Under the pieces are notes generated by a model. The model made no database searches. It was not told the DNA's origin and was given only the letters and a program-made list of their open reading frames with translations. A stretch of 32,448 nt of DNA from an uncultured Lentisphaerota bacterium. GTDB lineage: Bacteria; Verrucomicrobiota; Kiritimatiellia; CAIQIC01. A program made the position numbers and the translations under genes. Shown in pieces: positions 16,388 to 23,936 of the stretch. The DNA lies in contig CAISWQ010000117.1 of the NCBI GenBank assembly GCA_903889245.1, positions 1 through 32,448 on the forward strand, read 5' to 3'. Each line of letters opens with the position of its first letter. The stretch's first letter is position 1.

Positions 16388-17420
16388 GGTTTTCTCTGGC
16401 CACCAGCGGGGCGAGCTGTTCTATACGTTTTTGCGCCTCGGCCGTCCAGTCCGATTGCGGGAAGAGCCGGACAAAATCGCGGTACTCCAGCAGCGCGGCC
16501 TTGGGTTTTTTGGCGATGGTGTCGTAGTAGCGGGCGCGGTGGTACGCGAGCTGGGCGCGGCGACGCTGGAGGTCGTCGCGCAGTGTGGTGATGGCCGGCA
16601 GATGTTCCGATTGGGGATAGCGGGCGGCGTATTGGTGCATCGCGGTCCAAGCCTCGTCGAGCGTGGCCTCGTTGTTCGGCTCGGAGGCGGCCAGATGTTC
16701 GAGACACAGGGCGCGGTGATAGGCGGCCTGCTCGGCAAACGGGGAGTTGGGGTAACGGACGAGCGTGGTGAGATAGGCGGCGATGGCGAGTTCGTAGGCG
16801 TAGCCGAACTCGTGGGCGCGGCCGATGAGGAACTGGCACTCCGGCGCCTTATCCCATTCCGGGCCGTGTTCCAGGATTTTTTCGAACAACGGAATGGCGC
16901 GATCGGGCGCCTTGAAACCGGGCAGGAACAGAAATTTGCCCTTGCGTGTGACCATTACGGTCTCGGCGATCTCGAACATGCGCTGGAGGATTTCGGTGTA
17001 CGGGAAGGTGCCGGGATAGTGCTCGATCAGGTAGGTGTATTCATCGAACGCGTCCTGCCACTTCTGGCGGGCATCGAGGGCACGGGCATAGGCGAGCTGG
17101 GCCTTGGGTGCTTCGGGTGCCTGCGGCCAGAAAACAGTCAGCAACCGATACTCCTTGCCGGCGGAGCGTAACGAGCCGTTGGTCCGCAGGCCTTCGGCAT
17201 AGGCAAATTGGGCGGCCGGGGTGTCCTTGGCCGGGCGGATGAAGAAGTTGTACCAGTGGCTGCGGGCCTCGGTGACCTCATAGCGCCGGCCTGGTTTGAC
17301 GTCGTCCTTGGCGGCGGTGAGGCGCTGCTCGGCTTCCCGCGCCGGGCCAAGGGTCGGCGCTGCTTGGGCCGCGAGCCAACCGCCGGTTAGCAGCAGGAAC
17401 ATGGGCAAACGCAACATCAT
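16368..17420 (-). CDS. BamD-like TPR protein
   Basis: A 350-residue protein with a signal peptide (MMLRLPMFLLLTGGWLAAQA) but no lipobox cysteine, unlike classical BamD. Several TPR-like units follow (FAYAEGLRTNGSLRSAGKEYRLL, AYARALDARQKWQDAFDEYTYLIEHYPG, IAAYLTTLVRYPNSPFAEQAAYHRALCL, LLEYRDFVRLFPQSDWTAEAQKRIEQL). The P-x-S-x-x-A spacing in the later repeats is BamD/YfgL-like. It probably acts in outer-membrane protein assembly or as a periplasmic TPR scaffold. I chose the start at 17420 because a TTGACC-N17-TACTTT promoter ends 7 bases before it and no ribosome binding site is visible, so the mRNA may be leaderless. It is first in an operon with lptE. Confidence 0.8.
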   Translation of the reverse strand: MMLRLPMFLLLTGGWLAAQAAPTLGPAREAEQRLTAAKDDVKPGRRYEVTEARSHWYNFFIRPAKDTPAAQFAYAEGLRTNGSLRSAGKEYRLLTVFWPQAPEAPKAQLAYARALDARQKWQDAFDEYTYLIEHYPGTFPYTEILQRMFEIAETVMVTRKGKFLFLPGFKAPDRAIPLFEKILEHGPEWDKAPECQFLIGRAHEFGYAYELAIAAYLTTLVRYPNSPFAEQAAYHRALCLEHLAASEPNNEATLDEAWTAMHQYAARYPQSEHLPAITTLRDDLQRRRAQLAYHRARYYDTIAKKPKAALLEYRDFVRLFPQSDWTAEAQKRIEQLAPLVARENHDQTKP

Positions 17421-17427
17421 GGGCGCG

Positions 17428-17456
17428 AAAGTAAGCGGGGCGGCCTGATGGGTCAA
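17428..17456 (-). promoter_or_regulatory. Promoter of the BamD-like/lptE operon, probably leaderless
   Basis: On the minus strand, -35 TTGACC (17451-17456) and -10 TACTTT (17428-17433) are 17 bp apart. The -10 box ends 7 bases before the ATG at 17420, and there is no Shine-Dalgarno sequence. Confidence 0.5.
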
Positions 17457-17475
17457 GCCGGAAGAAAAATCAAGA

Positions 17476-17503
17476 TTGCAAAAGTGAGAATCCGGCTTAC
17501 ACT
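17476..17503 (+). promoter_or_regulatory. Promoter of the sigma-54 activator gene
   Basis: -35 TTGCAA (17476-17481) and -10 TACACT (17498-17503) are separated by 16 bp. The leader would be about 31 nt, with AGGGGG before the ATG at 17541. It is divergent from the BamD-like promoter within a 120-bp region. Confidence 0.45.
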
Positions 17504-17540
17504 GCGTTCGTGTTCGGTGAAAAATTCAGGGGGCCAAGCC

Positions 17541-18920
17541 ATGTCGAAAGTGCTGATTGTGGATGACGAGCCCAGCATATTGAGTGTGCTGGGGACATTG
17601 TTGAAGGCGCAAAGCCATGATGTTACACCTGCCCGCAGTGGTGAGGCCGCGCTGGAAATCCTACAGCAGAAGTCCTTCGAGTTGATGATCTCTGATATTC
17701 GCATGGGTGGCATGGATGGGATGCAACTGCTCCGTCAGGTGCGGCGCGATTACCCGGCGATGGCGGTGATCATGTTGACCGCCTACGGCACTGTGGAAAC
17801 CGCGGTCGAGGCCATGAAGGAAGGGGCCTTCGACTATGTGACCAAGCCGTTCAAGGTGGACGAACTGCTCCTCACCGTGCAGCGGGCGGTGCAATATCAG
17901 AATCTGTTGACCGAGAACAAGGCTCTCAAGGATGAATTGGCCGGCCGCTATCAATTCGAGAATATCGTGGCCGAGAGCCCCGGCATGCGCAAGGTCTGCG
18001 AGATGATCGAGCGTGTCGCTCCGACTGATACCACCGTGCTTGTGCTCGGCGAGAGCGGTACGGGCAAGGAGTTGGTGGCCAAGGCGCTTCACGCCCATAG
18101 CACGCGCAAGACCCAGAAATTCCTGCCCATCAACTGCGCCGCGTTGCCGGAGCCCTTGCTGGAATCGGAGATGTTCGGCCACGTCAAGGGCGCGTTCACT
18201 GGCGCCACGGTGCACAAAGAGGGCCTTTTTGAGGCCGCGAACGGCGGCACGATCTTCCTTGATGAAATCGGCACGATGCCCCTGGCCATCCAGGCCAAGC
18301 TGTTGCGCGTCCTGCAGGACCGCGAGATCCGGCGCGTCGGGAGCACGGAAAATATTCCCATCAACGTGCGCGTACTCGCGGCGACGAACGACCGGCTGGA
18401 GAACCTGATCGCGCAGGGCAAGTTCCGCGAGGACCTCTACTACCGCTTCAGCGTCATCACCATCCAGATCCCACCGCTCAAAGACCGGCCCGAAGACATT
18501 CTCCCGCTCGTTCAGCACATTCTGCGGCGTGAGTTGGGCAAGGATAAGGCCCTGCCCGCGCTTGAGCCGGAGGCGCAACGCATTTTGGAAACCTATACCT
18601 GGCCGGGCAATGTCCGCGAACTGGAAAATGCCATTCGTCACGCGCTGACGTTCGCTGCCAACAACCTGATTACCAAGGAGGTCCTGCCGGCCAAGGTGTT
18701 GGAAGCCACGGCAAGTGGCCTCGGCGCCGGGGTGGCGTCCCCGGTCTCTGGCCCCGAGGATTTCCGCGGTAAATCCTTGAAGGCCTTCCTCCGCAAGAAG
18801 GAACAGGAATACCTGATCCAGATCATCAACTCGATGGGTGGCGATAAGGAAAAAGCCGCCAAGGCGCTTAAAATCAGCCTTGCCACCCTCTATCGCAAAA
18901 TCCCCGCCACGCCGGAGTGA
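17541..18920 (+). CDS. NtrC-family sigma-54-dependent response regulator
   Basis: A 459-residue protein. The receiver domain covers about residues 3-115, with phosphoacceptor Asp52 (FELMISDIRMGG), the DDE acidic pocket and Lys102. The AAA+ sigma-54 interaction domain covers about 140-375, with Walker A GESGTGKE (170-177), the sigma-54-contacting GAFTGA loop (217-222), Walker B GGTIFLDEIG (235-244) and WPGNVRELEN (354-363). A Fis-type helix-turn-helix is at about 434-453 (KEKAAKALKISLATLYRKI). No histidine kinase lies in the window. I chose the start at 17541 because AGGGGG precedes it and the receiver domain begins there. The next gene, a pilin, has a sigma-54 promoter, so a PilR-like role is likely but inferred. 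Confidence 0.93.
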   Translation: MSKVLIVDDEPSILSVLGTLLKAQSHDVTPARSGEAALEILQQKSFELMISDIRMGGMDGMQLLRQVRRDYPAMAVIMLTAYGTVETAVEAMKEGAFDYVTKPFKVDELLLTVQRAVQYQNLLTENKALKDELAGRYQFENIVAESPGMRKVCEMIERVAPTDTTVLVLGESGTGKELVAKALHAHSTRKTQKFLPINCAALPEPLLESEMFGHVKGAFTGATVHKEGLFEAANGGTIFLDEIGTMPLAIQAKLLRVLQDREIRRVGSTENIPINVRVLAATNDRLENLIAQGKFREDLYYRFSVITIQIPPLKDRPEDILPLVQHILRRELGKDKALPALEPEAQRILETYTWPGNVRELENAIRHALTFAANNLITKEVLPAKVLEATASGLGAGVASPVSGPEDFRGKSLKAFLRKKEQEYLIQIINSMGGDKEKAAKALKISLATLYRKIPATPE

Positions 18921-19024
18921 TTTTTGCGAATCTGACAAGAAAGGCGGCCTGTCGGTGGTGTTGTGCTCGCAGGATGACGACTGTTTGGTCCCAAAGTGGT
19001 GAGAACAGGGCATGCCGGCTTCGG

Positions 19025-19040
19025 TGGCATGGATGCTGCT
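19025..19040 (+). promoter_or_regulatory. Sigma-54 (-24/-12) promoter of the pilin gene
   Basis: TGGCATG-GATG-CTGCT matches the consensus TGGCACG-N4-TTGCW, with GG (-24) and GC (-12) at the required distance. Transcription would start near 19050, about 80 nt before the pilin ATG. It lies 105 bp after the stop of the NtrC-family activator, whose GAFTGA loop shows it acts on sigma-54. The rest of 18921-19130 holds no gene. Confidence 0.6.
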
Positions 19041-19130
19041 AAAAGACTGTCGTACTGAACATCAGTTCCGGCCGTAACTTGGTGTGTTGCCAGGTCGGCG
19101 GGGATTGTTAAAAAAAGAAAACAAAGAGAG

Positions 19131-19466
19131 ATGAAAATGAAGAAGCAGAAAAAGGGGTTCACCCTGGTTGAAATCATGATCGTGGTGGCGATCATCGCGT
19201 TGCTCGCGGCGATTGCGGTCCCGTCGTTCATGAACGCGCGCACCAAGTCCATGACCAGCTCCTGCCAGAACAACCTGCGCCTGATTGATGGCGCGGTGCA
19301 GCAGTACGCGCTGGACAACTCCAACGCGTTGGCGGGTTCGATGGCCGTGCTCGTCGGCACGAACTCCTACATCAAGGACACGCCGGTCTGCAAGGGTGGT
19401 GGCTCCTACACGTTGCCGGCCAGCCTCGGCGGCAAGACCTCCTGCAGTTCCCACGGCACGCTCTAA
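19131..19466 (+). CDS. Type IV pilin-like / pseudopilin protein
   Basis: A 111-residue protein. It has a short basic leader (MKMKKQKKG), then prepilin peptidase cleavage before FTLVEIMIVVAIIALLAAIAVPSF, with the conserved Glu at +5. It is methylated and assembled by a type IV pilus or type II secretion system in related proteins. The small globular part (CQNNLRLIDGAVQQYALDNSNA, VCKGGGSYTLP, HGTL) contains cysteines able to form a disulfide. A paralogue of identical length lies at 29948-30283. AAAGAGAG lies directly before the first ATG. The second ATG at 19137 has better spacing and is an equally plausible start. It is followed by a strong intrinsic terminator, so it is a single-gene transcript. 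Confidence 0.9.
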   Translation: MKMKKQKKGFTLVEIMIVVAIIALLAAIAVPSFMNARTKSMTSSCQNNLRLIDGAVQQYALDNSNALAGSMAVLVGTNSYIKDTPVCKGGGSYTLPASLGGKTSCSSHGTL

Positions 19467-19487
19467 TCCTTCGGGAAGCGTGTTGCC

Positions 19488-19516
19488 AAGCCCCGCTCCG
19501 GCGGGGCTTTTCGTTT
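19488..19516 (+). terminator. Intrinsic terminator after the pilin gene
   Basis: A 9-bp stem AAGCCCCGC / GCGGGGCTT with a TCCG tetraloop is followed by TTTCGTTTT. It lies 21 bp after the pilin stop and abuts palindrome cluster 5. Confidence 0.85.
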
Positions 19517-19626
19517 TCCAAGGCGTGGAAAAATTCACGACGGACTTTCCGGGGCTTGGAAAAGTGGCGCGCGAAAGTTTCCCAACCCCGGAAAAAGAAC
19601 TTGCAGCGTTTCCCATCCTTGGAAAA
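19514..19626. repeat. Phased palindrome array, cluster 5 (4 copies)
   Basis: Centres are at about 19523, 19554, 19586 and 19617 (31, 32, 31 bp). Copies 2 and 3 are degenerate (CCGGGG, CCCAACCCCGG). Copy 4 sits inside a 32-bp segment (19600-19631) that recurs exactly at 23910-23941. It lies between the pilin terminator and the start of the MTHFR fusion gene. Confidence 0.85.
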
Positions 19627-19668
19627 GATGCCGCGCCGTTGCGTGGTGATGACGAAAGGGCTGACGCG

Positions 19669-22062
19669 ATGAAATTGCTGCAAGCTGTCCGCGAAGGGTT
19701 CTTCTGTGTCTCGCTGGAGTTCACGCCGCACTCCGCCGCCGAGGTCCGCAAAATCGCGCGCCTCGCGCAGGCGCTGCCGGAGCTGAACCGGAAATTCGCC
19801 GCGCACCGCGTCGCCATCCCGGCGATCACGCTGACGCAGAATCCCGGCGGCAACCTCACCTACGAACATAACGCGACGCTCGCCCTCCTGCGCGACGCCG
19901 GCTTCCCGGCGGAGCTCGAGATCGTCCCGCACGTCACCGGCAAGGACATGAACAGCGACGCGCTGCGGACGCTGCTGCGCTCGCTGGCCGATGGCGGCCT
20001 CACCACGCTGCTCGCGCTTACCGGCGATGTGCCCGCCGGCCGCGGCGTCTTTGAACTCGACTCGCTCGGCCTGCTGCAACTGATCGGCCGCATCAACGTG
20101 GAAATCCTGAAGCAGGCGAAGGACTACGCCGCGTTCACATCGCTGCCGCAACTGGCGGCGGGCGCGGCGGTCTCGCCGTTCAAGTACACGCCCGGCTCGC
20201 TCGCGATGCAGTACATCAAGGCCGCGAAGAAGGTGCGCGAGGGCGCGGCCTTCCTCGTCTGCCAGTCGGGCTGGGACGCCGATCGCTCGGAAAAACTCGC
20301 GCAGGAGCTTGCCGCCGAAAAAGTGGCGCTGCTCGGCAACGCGATGGTCATCAACGAGCCCGCCGCGCGCTACATGCAAAAGTTGCCCGGCTGCGTCGTC
20401 ACCGATGCGCTGCTCAAGCGCCTGCACGGCGAGAGCGCCGATGCCGCGCTGACGCGCGCCGCGCAGCAGCTCGCGATGTTCCGCGCGCTCGGCTACGCGG
20501 GCTCCGACCTCGGCAAGCCCGGCGACTTCGAGTCGGCGGCGGAGGTCGAGAAGGTGCTCGAACGCTTTGTGGCCATCCGGGATTGGCGCGAGTTCCGCGA
20601 CAACCTCACCTTCGCGCCGCCGGAGAATCCGCCGCCCAAGGTCAGCCAGTCGGCCGGCCTCTCGTGGACGGTCCATCACGCCATGTTCGAGGAGGGCGGC
20701 GCGCTGCGCGGCCTGACCAAGGCGCTGCTCAAGCCGTTCAACAACTCGGCCGCGCACGATGGCGCGCTCTACCGCGTCTTCAAAACACTCGAGGGTTTCG
20801 GCAAGACCGCCGGCTATGAATGCGAGCACTGCGGCGATTGCTTCCTGCCGGAGAACCAATACATCTGCTCGCTCGGCGGCTGCGAGAAGGGCTTGAGCAA
20901 CATCCCCTGCGGCGACGCCGACCCGGCCGGCCACTGCGGCAACAACGCCGACCGCGTGTGCATCGGCGAGCGCGTCTATGCCCGCGCCCTGCACCGCCAC
21001 GCGCTGGAGCAGTTCAAGCAGCTCACGCTGCCGGCGCGCGACCCGAAGCTGCGCAACACGGCGTCGGTGCTGAACAACTTCTTCGGCCGCGACCATACCG
21101 CGCACGCGCATCCGCTCGCCGGCAGCGGGCTGATCCAGATCGCCGAGCTGATCCACGCCACGCTGACCTTCGCGGGCGCGGCGATGCAGGATCTACTCGC
21201 GCAGGGCGCGGATGGTTTTGTAAAGCCCAGCCGCGGCCGCGCGGCCATCGCCGAGTTGATCCGCGCGCAGGCCGCGGAGGGCGCCGACTATATTGACCTC
21301 AACGTGGATGCGCTCAACGCGCCGGACGCGCCGGGTTTCATGCGCCAGATGGTGCGGCTCGTCCACCGTTACGGCAACGGCACGCCGCCGTGCGTGGATA
21401 GCTCCGACCCCGCCGTGCTCGAAGCCGGGCTCGATGAGTGGCTCGGCCTCGGCCCGCACCTGCGCAAGCCGCTGGTCAACTCCGTCACCTTCTGCGAGAC
21501 CGAGCGCTACGCGGCGTTGCTCGCGCGGCGGCGGCGGCGCGCGTTCAGCGCGGTGTGCCTGCTCGTCGGCAAGCAGGGCCCGCTGAAGAGTACCGGGGAA
21601 ATGATCGCCGCCGCGCAGCAGATGCACGCGCGCGCCGCCGCCGAGGGCTTCAAGAACGACGAGCTGCTCTTCGATACCGTTACGCTCGGCATCGGCACCG
21701 ATGGCTTCATGGACCCCGAAGGCAACCTCAAGAGCTCGCACACGCGCAACAGCTTCCACGCCATCCAGGCGATTCGCAGCGACCCGCAGATGCTGGGCGT
21801 CCACGCGTTGCTCGGTGTCTCCAACTGGGTCTATGGCGCGCGCAAGCGCCGCATCGGCCACCTGCGCGCCTTCATCGAGGTGGCGATGAGCTACGGCCTC
21901 GACGCCGTCATCGCCGCCACCGACAAAGGCTTCGGCAAACAACCGGCCCCGACCGAACTCGCCGACTTCGTCCGCATGTTTGTGGCGCTCGACGGCAGCG
22001 AGGCCTCGATGGACCTCTACACCGACGGCATGGCCAAAGCCCGCGAGGAAGAATGGGTCTAG
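19669..22062 (+). CDS. MTHFR / MTHFR zinc-type C-domain / pterin-binding methyltransferase fusion
   Basis: A 797-residue cytoplasmic protein with three modules. Residues 1-305 are a MetF-type methylenetetrahydrofolate reductase (FFCVSLEFTPHSA, PAITLTQNPGGN, LALTGD, FLVCQSGWD). Residues about 325-435 match the MTHFR C-terminal domain (PF12225, MetV-like), with Cys385, 388, 391, 400, 405, 414, 423 and 431 (CEHCGDC, then CSLGGCEKG and IPCGD), likely binding metal. Residues about 480-790 are a pterin-binding TIM barrel like the AcsE/MtrH methyltransferases (YIDLNVDAL, CVDSSDPAVLEAGL, PLVNSVTF, LLFDTVTLGIGTD, LGVSNWVYGAR). The protein could reduce methylene-THF and pass the methyl group to a corrinoid carrier, which is inference. 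GAAAGGG lies upstream of the ATG. The stop overlaps the convergent STAS-like gene by 4 bp. Confidence 0.88.
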   Translation: MKLLQAVREGFFCVSLEFTPHSAAEVRKIARLAQALPELNRKFAAHRVAIPAITLTQNPGGNLTYEHNATLALLRDAGFPAELEIVPHVTGKDMNSDALRTLLRSLADGGLTTLLALTGDVPAGRGVFELDSLGLLQLIGRINVEILKQAKDYAAFTSLPQLAAGAAVSPFKYTPGSLAMQYIKAAKKVREGAAFLVCQSGWDADRSEKLAQELAAEKVALLGNAMVINEPAARYMQKLPGCVVTDALLKRLHGESADAALTRAAQQLAMFRALGYAGSDLGKPGDFESAAEVEKVLERFVAIRDWREFRDNLTFAPPENPPPKVSQSAGLSWTVHHAMFEEGGALRGLTKALLKPFNNSAAHDGALYRVFKTLEGFGKTAGYECEHCGDCFLPENQYICSLGGCEKGLSNIPCGDADPAGHCGNNADRVCIGERVYARALHRHALEQFKQLTLPARDPKLRNTASVLNNFFGRDHTAHAHPLAGSGLIQIAELIHATLTFAGAAMQDLLAQGADGFVKPSRGRAAIAELIRAQAAEGADYIDLNVDALNAPDAPGFMRQMVRLVHRYGNGTPPCVDSSDPAVLEAGLDEWLGLGPHLRKPLVNSVTFCETERYAALLARRRRRAFSAVCLLVGKQGPLKSTGEMIAAAQQMHARAAAEGFKNDELLFDTVTLGIGTDGFMDPEGNLKSSHTRNSFHAIQAIRSDPQMLGVHALLGVSNWVYGARKRRIGHLRAFIEVAMSYGLDAVIAATDKGFGKQPAPTELADFVRMFVALDGSEASMDLYTDGMAKAREEEWV

Positions 22063-22436
22063 CCGTAGCGGAAAACCAGCCACTGCCGCGCTTCCTGCTC
22101 GTCACCAAAGGCCAGCACCTGCGTGCAGGAAGGATCCACCGCCATGGCCGTTATCTGGGTGGGCACGCTTAGGCCGGCCGTGGTGTTGAGGAGGGCGATG
22201 CGGCCGGTGAATTTCTGCCGCAACAAGCGCAGGTGTTCAATGATCTCGCACAGTTCCGCATAGGAGGGCTCGAGGGCGCTGCCGCTGACGTTGATCAGGA
22301 GGCGATAAGAGGCGTCCACGGAAGCCTCCGCCAGCAACCGCTGCACGGACGCGGCAATCTCATCCAAGGATGCCGCGCCGTTGTCCCGCACGGTGATTAG
22401 TTTTTGCGCGTGATCAATATGATGTTCAATCGGCAT
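22059..22436 (-). CDS. STAS/SpoIIAA-like small protein
   Basis: A 125-residue soluble protein without signal or membrane segments. The alternation of short strands and helices (KLITVRDNGAASLDEIAASVQRLL, YRLLINVSGSALEPSYAELCEIIEHLRLL, GRIALLNTTAGL, TQVLAFGDEQEARQWL) fits the SpoIIAA/STAS-like fold seen in many hypothetical regulators. No phosphorylatable serine of the anti-anti-sigma type can be assigned, so a regulatory role is a guess. It ends 4 bp inside the MTHFR fusion gene on the opposite strand. AGGAAAG lies about 13 bases before the ATG. Confidence 0.7.
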   Translation of the reverse strand: MPIEHHIDHAQKLITVRDNGAASLDEIAASVQRLLAEASVDASYRLLINVSGSALEPSYAELCEIIEHLRLLRQKFTGRIALLNTTAGLSVPTQITAMAVDPSCTQVLAFGDEQEARQWLVFRYG

Positions 22437-22498
22437 GCTGCTGTTTCGCTTTCCTGTTCCTGGGCATTAGGCTCCGTAAAGTTTTTTTAGCGGACAAG

Positions 22499-22536
22499 GC
22501 GGGCGGCCGTGGCAGCGGCGGCCGCCCGCGTTTTTT
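22499..22536 (+). terminator. Strong GC hairpin with T6 tract
   Basis: An 11-bp perfect stem GCGGGCGGCCG / CGGCCGCCCGC with a 9-nt loop is followed by GTTTTTT on the plus strand. It directly abuts the stop codon of the minus-strand hypothetical gene at 22536. As a plus-strand terminator it could catch readthrough from the MTHFR fusion. On the minus strand it gives a stem preceded by A6 and not followed by U residues. Confidence 0.6.
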
Positions 22537-23357
22537 CACGGGGCGACGGTGACCTTGGCGAGGTCGGTCCAGTCGCCGTTCGGGGTGCCTTTGTCCCAGT
22601 AGCGCAGGCGGTACTCGCGCACTTCCGGCTGGCCGGCGGTCAGCAGCGGGCGCTCGTCCTGGTAGGGCGACTCGGTGTCAATGCCGAGGAACTCGAACGC
22701 GCCCGCGCCGCGGCGGCTCTCGATATAGACGCCCATGTGGCCATACTTGGTGAAGTTGATCTTCACATTCTGGTGGCCGTCGCCGTCGAGCAGTTCCAGT
22801 TTGACCACGGGGACGGGATGGTCGCTGGTGTCTTCGGGCGCGATGATGCCGAGGTCTTCGCCAATGATCGGCGTGTAGCCCGCGGCGTCCTTGATCCGTT
22901 GCACGAGATCAAAAAGACGGGTGAGCACGCCGGGCGGGACGGAGGCGACCTCGGTGGGCAGCGCCGGCGCGGTGAACGCGGGCAACACGACCGCGGTGGG
23001 GCCTTCGCCGCTCATCAGGATATCCACCGTTTCGGTCGCCGCCTGCCCGAACGCGCGGACGGGCGCGAGCCACTGGCTCAACACATAGATGGCGTAACGG
23101 CACGAGGCCACGCACGCGTCCACGTCGGCCCCGACCAGGCCCAGCGTGGTTTCGTAGCCCGGCAACTTCGTACGGAAGTTTTCGAGCCACGGGATTTGGT
23201 CGCTGATGCGACTGGGATACCATCTCTGTCTTTTCATGGGCAGCTTCCTTGTGGGTTGCAACCTGGCAGCTTCAAGTTCGGCCGCGGTTGGCCAGGTCCA
23301 GCCACGGTCAAAGCGGACAGCGGGATCGCCCCAGTGGGGCAGCCACGGATTCGGCAT
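22536..23357 (-). CDS. Hypothetical protein of a type seen in Verrucomicrobiota
   Basis: A 273-residue protein with no signal peptide. The N-terminus is MPNPWLPHWGDPAVRF, followed by MKRQRWYPSRISDQIPWLENFRTKLPGY. A helical middle follows (CRYAIYVLSQWLAPVRAFGQAATETVDIL, LTRLFDLVQRIKD). The C-terminal 90 residues form a fibronectin-III-like beta domain (VVKLELLDGDGHQNVKINFTKYGHMGVYIESR, YRLRYWDKGTPNGDWTDLAKVTV). I recall similar hypothetical proteins in verrucomicrobial genomes but know no function. I chose 23357 because GGAGAAGG precedes it. A second start at 23237 (MKRQ) with a weaker GGAAGC is possible, and the gene may in fact be two coupled frames fused. Confidence 0.7.
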   Translation of the reverse strand: MPNPWLPHWGDPAVRFDRGWTWPTAAELEAARLQPTRKLPMKRQRWYPSRISDQIPWLENFRTKLPGYETTLGLVGADVDACVASCRYAIYVLSQWLAPVRAFGQAATETVDILMSGEGPTAVVLPAFTAPALPTEVASVPPGVLTRLFDLVQRIKDAAGYTPIIGEDLGIIAPEDTSDHPVPVVKLELLDGDGHQNVKINFTKYGHMGVYIESRRGAGAFEFLGIDTESPYQDERPLLTAGQPEVREYRLRYWDKGTPNGDWTDLAKVTVAP

Positions 23358-23803
23358 GGGGACCTTCTCCACGCCCAGTTGCGGGCGGTTTTTGCGGTTT
23401 TCGGCCTGTTTTCGAGGTTTTCGGCCTTGTCCCCAACGGTTGGAGACAAGCGCAGACTCCCGCGGGATAGGTCCCCCGCGGCGCGGTACAGGGCCCAACT
23501 CCGCTGGGACATGGGGCCGGCCGTTACGGTACAGGTGTTGAAACCTTTGGGACGCCGTGCAAAACCTTTGGGGACACGGCTCGCGACGTGCGGGACCGGT
23601 CGCGCGGCAAAGGGGACACCGTACAAAACCGTGCGGGGCCTGTACCGAAGGCCACGAGACATGTACCCAGAGCGGGAAACGAGCGAGGTTGGGCTACGGC
23701 TTGGGGCGCTGGGGCGCTGGGTGAAGGTGCTTCATAACCTACGCATACTTTTGAAGCGCCGCCGCAAGCGCGTCAAGACATTAAACTATCAAAATTCCGA
23801 TAG
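23358..23803. other. Non-coding stretch with short modular repeats
   Basis: There is no convincing gene here. Short words recur: AAACCTTTGGGAC and AAACCTTTGGGGAC about 25 bp apart (23541-23575), CGTGCAAAACC and CGTACAAAACC, several GTAC-containing words (GTACAGG, TGTACCG, TGTACCC), and TTTTCGGCCTG / TTTTCGGCCTTG near 23398-23430. Open frames here on both strands are low-complexity Arg/Gly/Pro and unsupported. Confidence 0.5.
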
Positions 23804-23936
23804 TTCCAAGGCTCGGAAAAAAGGCGCAAAAAAGTTCCGAGGCCCGGAAAGCTGATGGCTGAAAGCTGATAGCTGACCGCCATCTTTTTCCCATCCTTGG
23901 AAGATTGGGCTTGCAGCGTTTCCCATCCTTGGAAAA
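23804..23936. repeat. Phased palindrome array, cluster 6 (4 copies, interrupted)
   Basis: Palindrome centres are at about 23811, 23842, 23895 and 23927 (31, 53, 32 bp). The 53-bp interval contains an enlarged spacer carrying GCTGATG-GCTGAAA-GCTGATA-GCTGA, that is, three or so 7-bp units like those of the array at 12141. Removing 21-22 bp restores the normal 31-32 bp period. Copy 4 belongs to the 32-bp segment shared with 19600-19631. Confidence 0.85.

Noticed and set aside
19467-19668. Cobalamin or SAM riboswitch before the MTHFR fusion
   Set aside because: The region is filled by a terminator and a phased palindrome array. No conserved B12-box or SAM-box sequence is visible.
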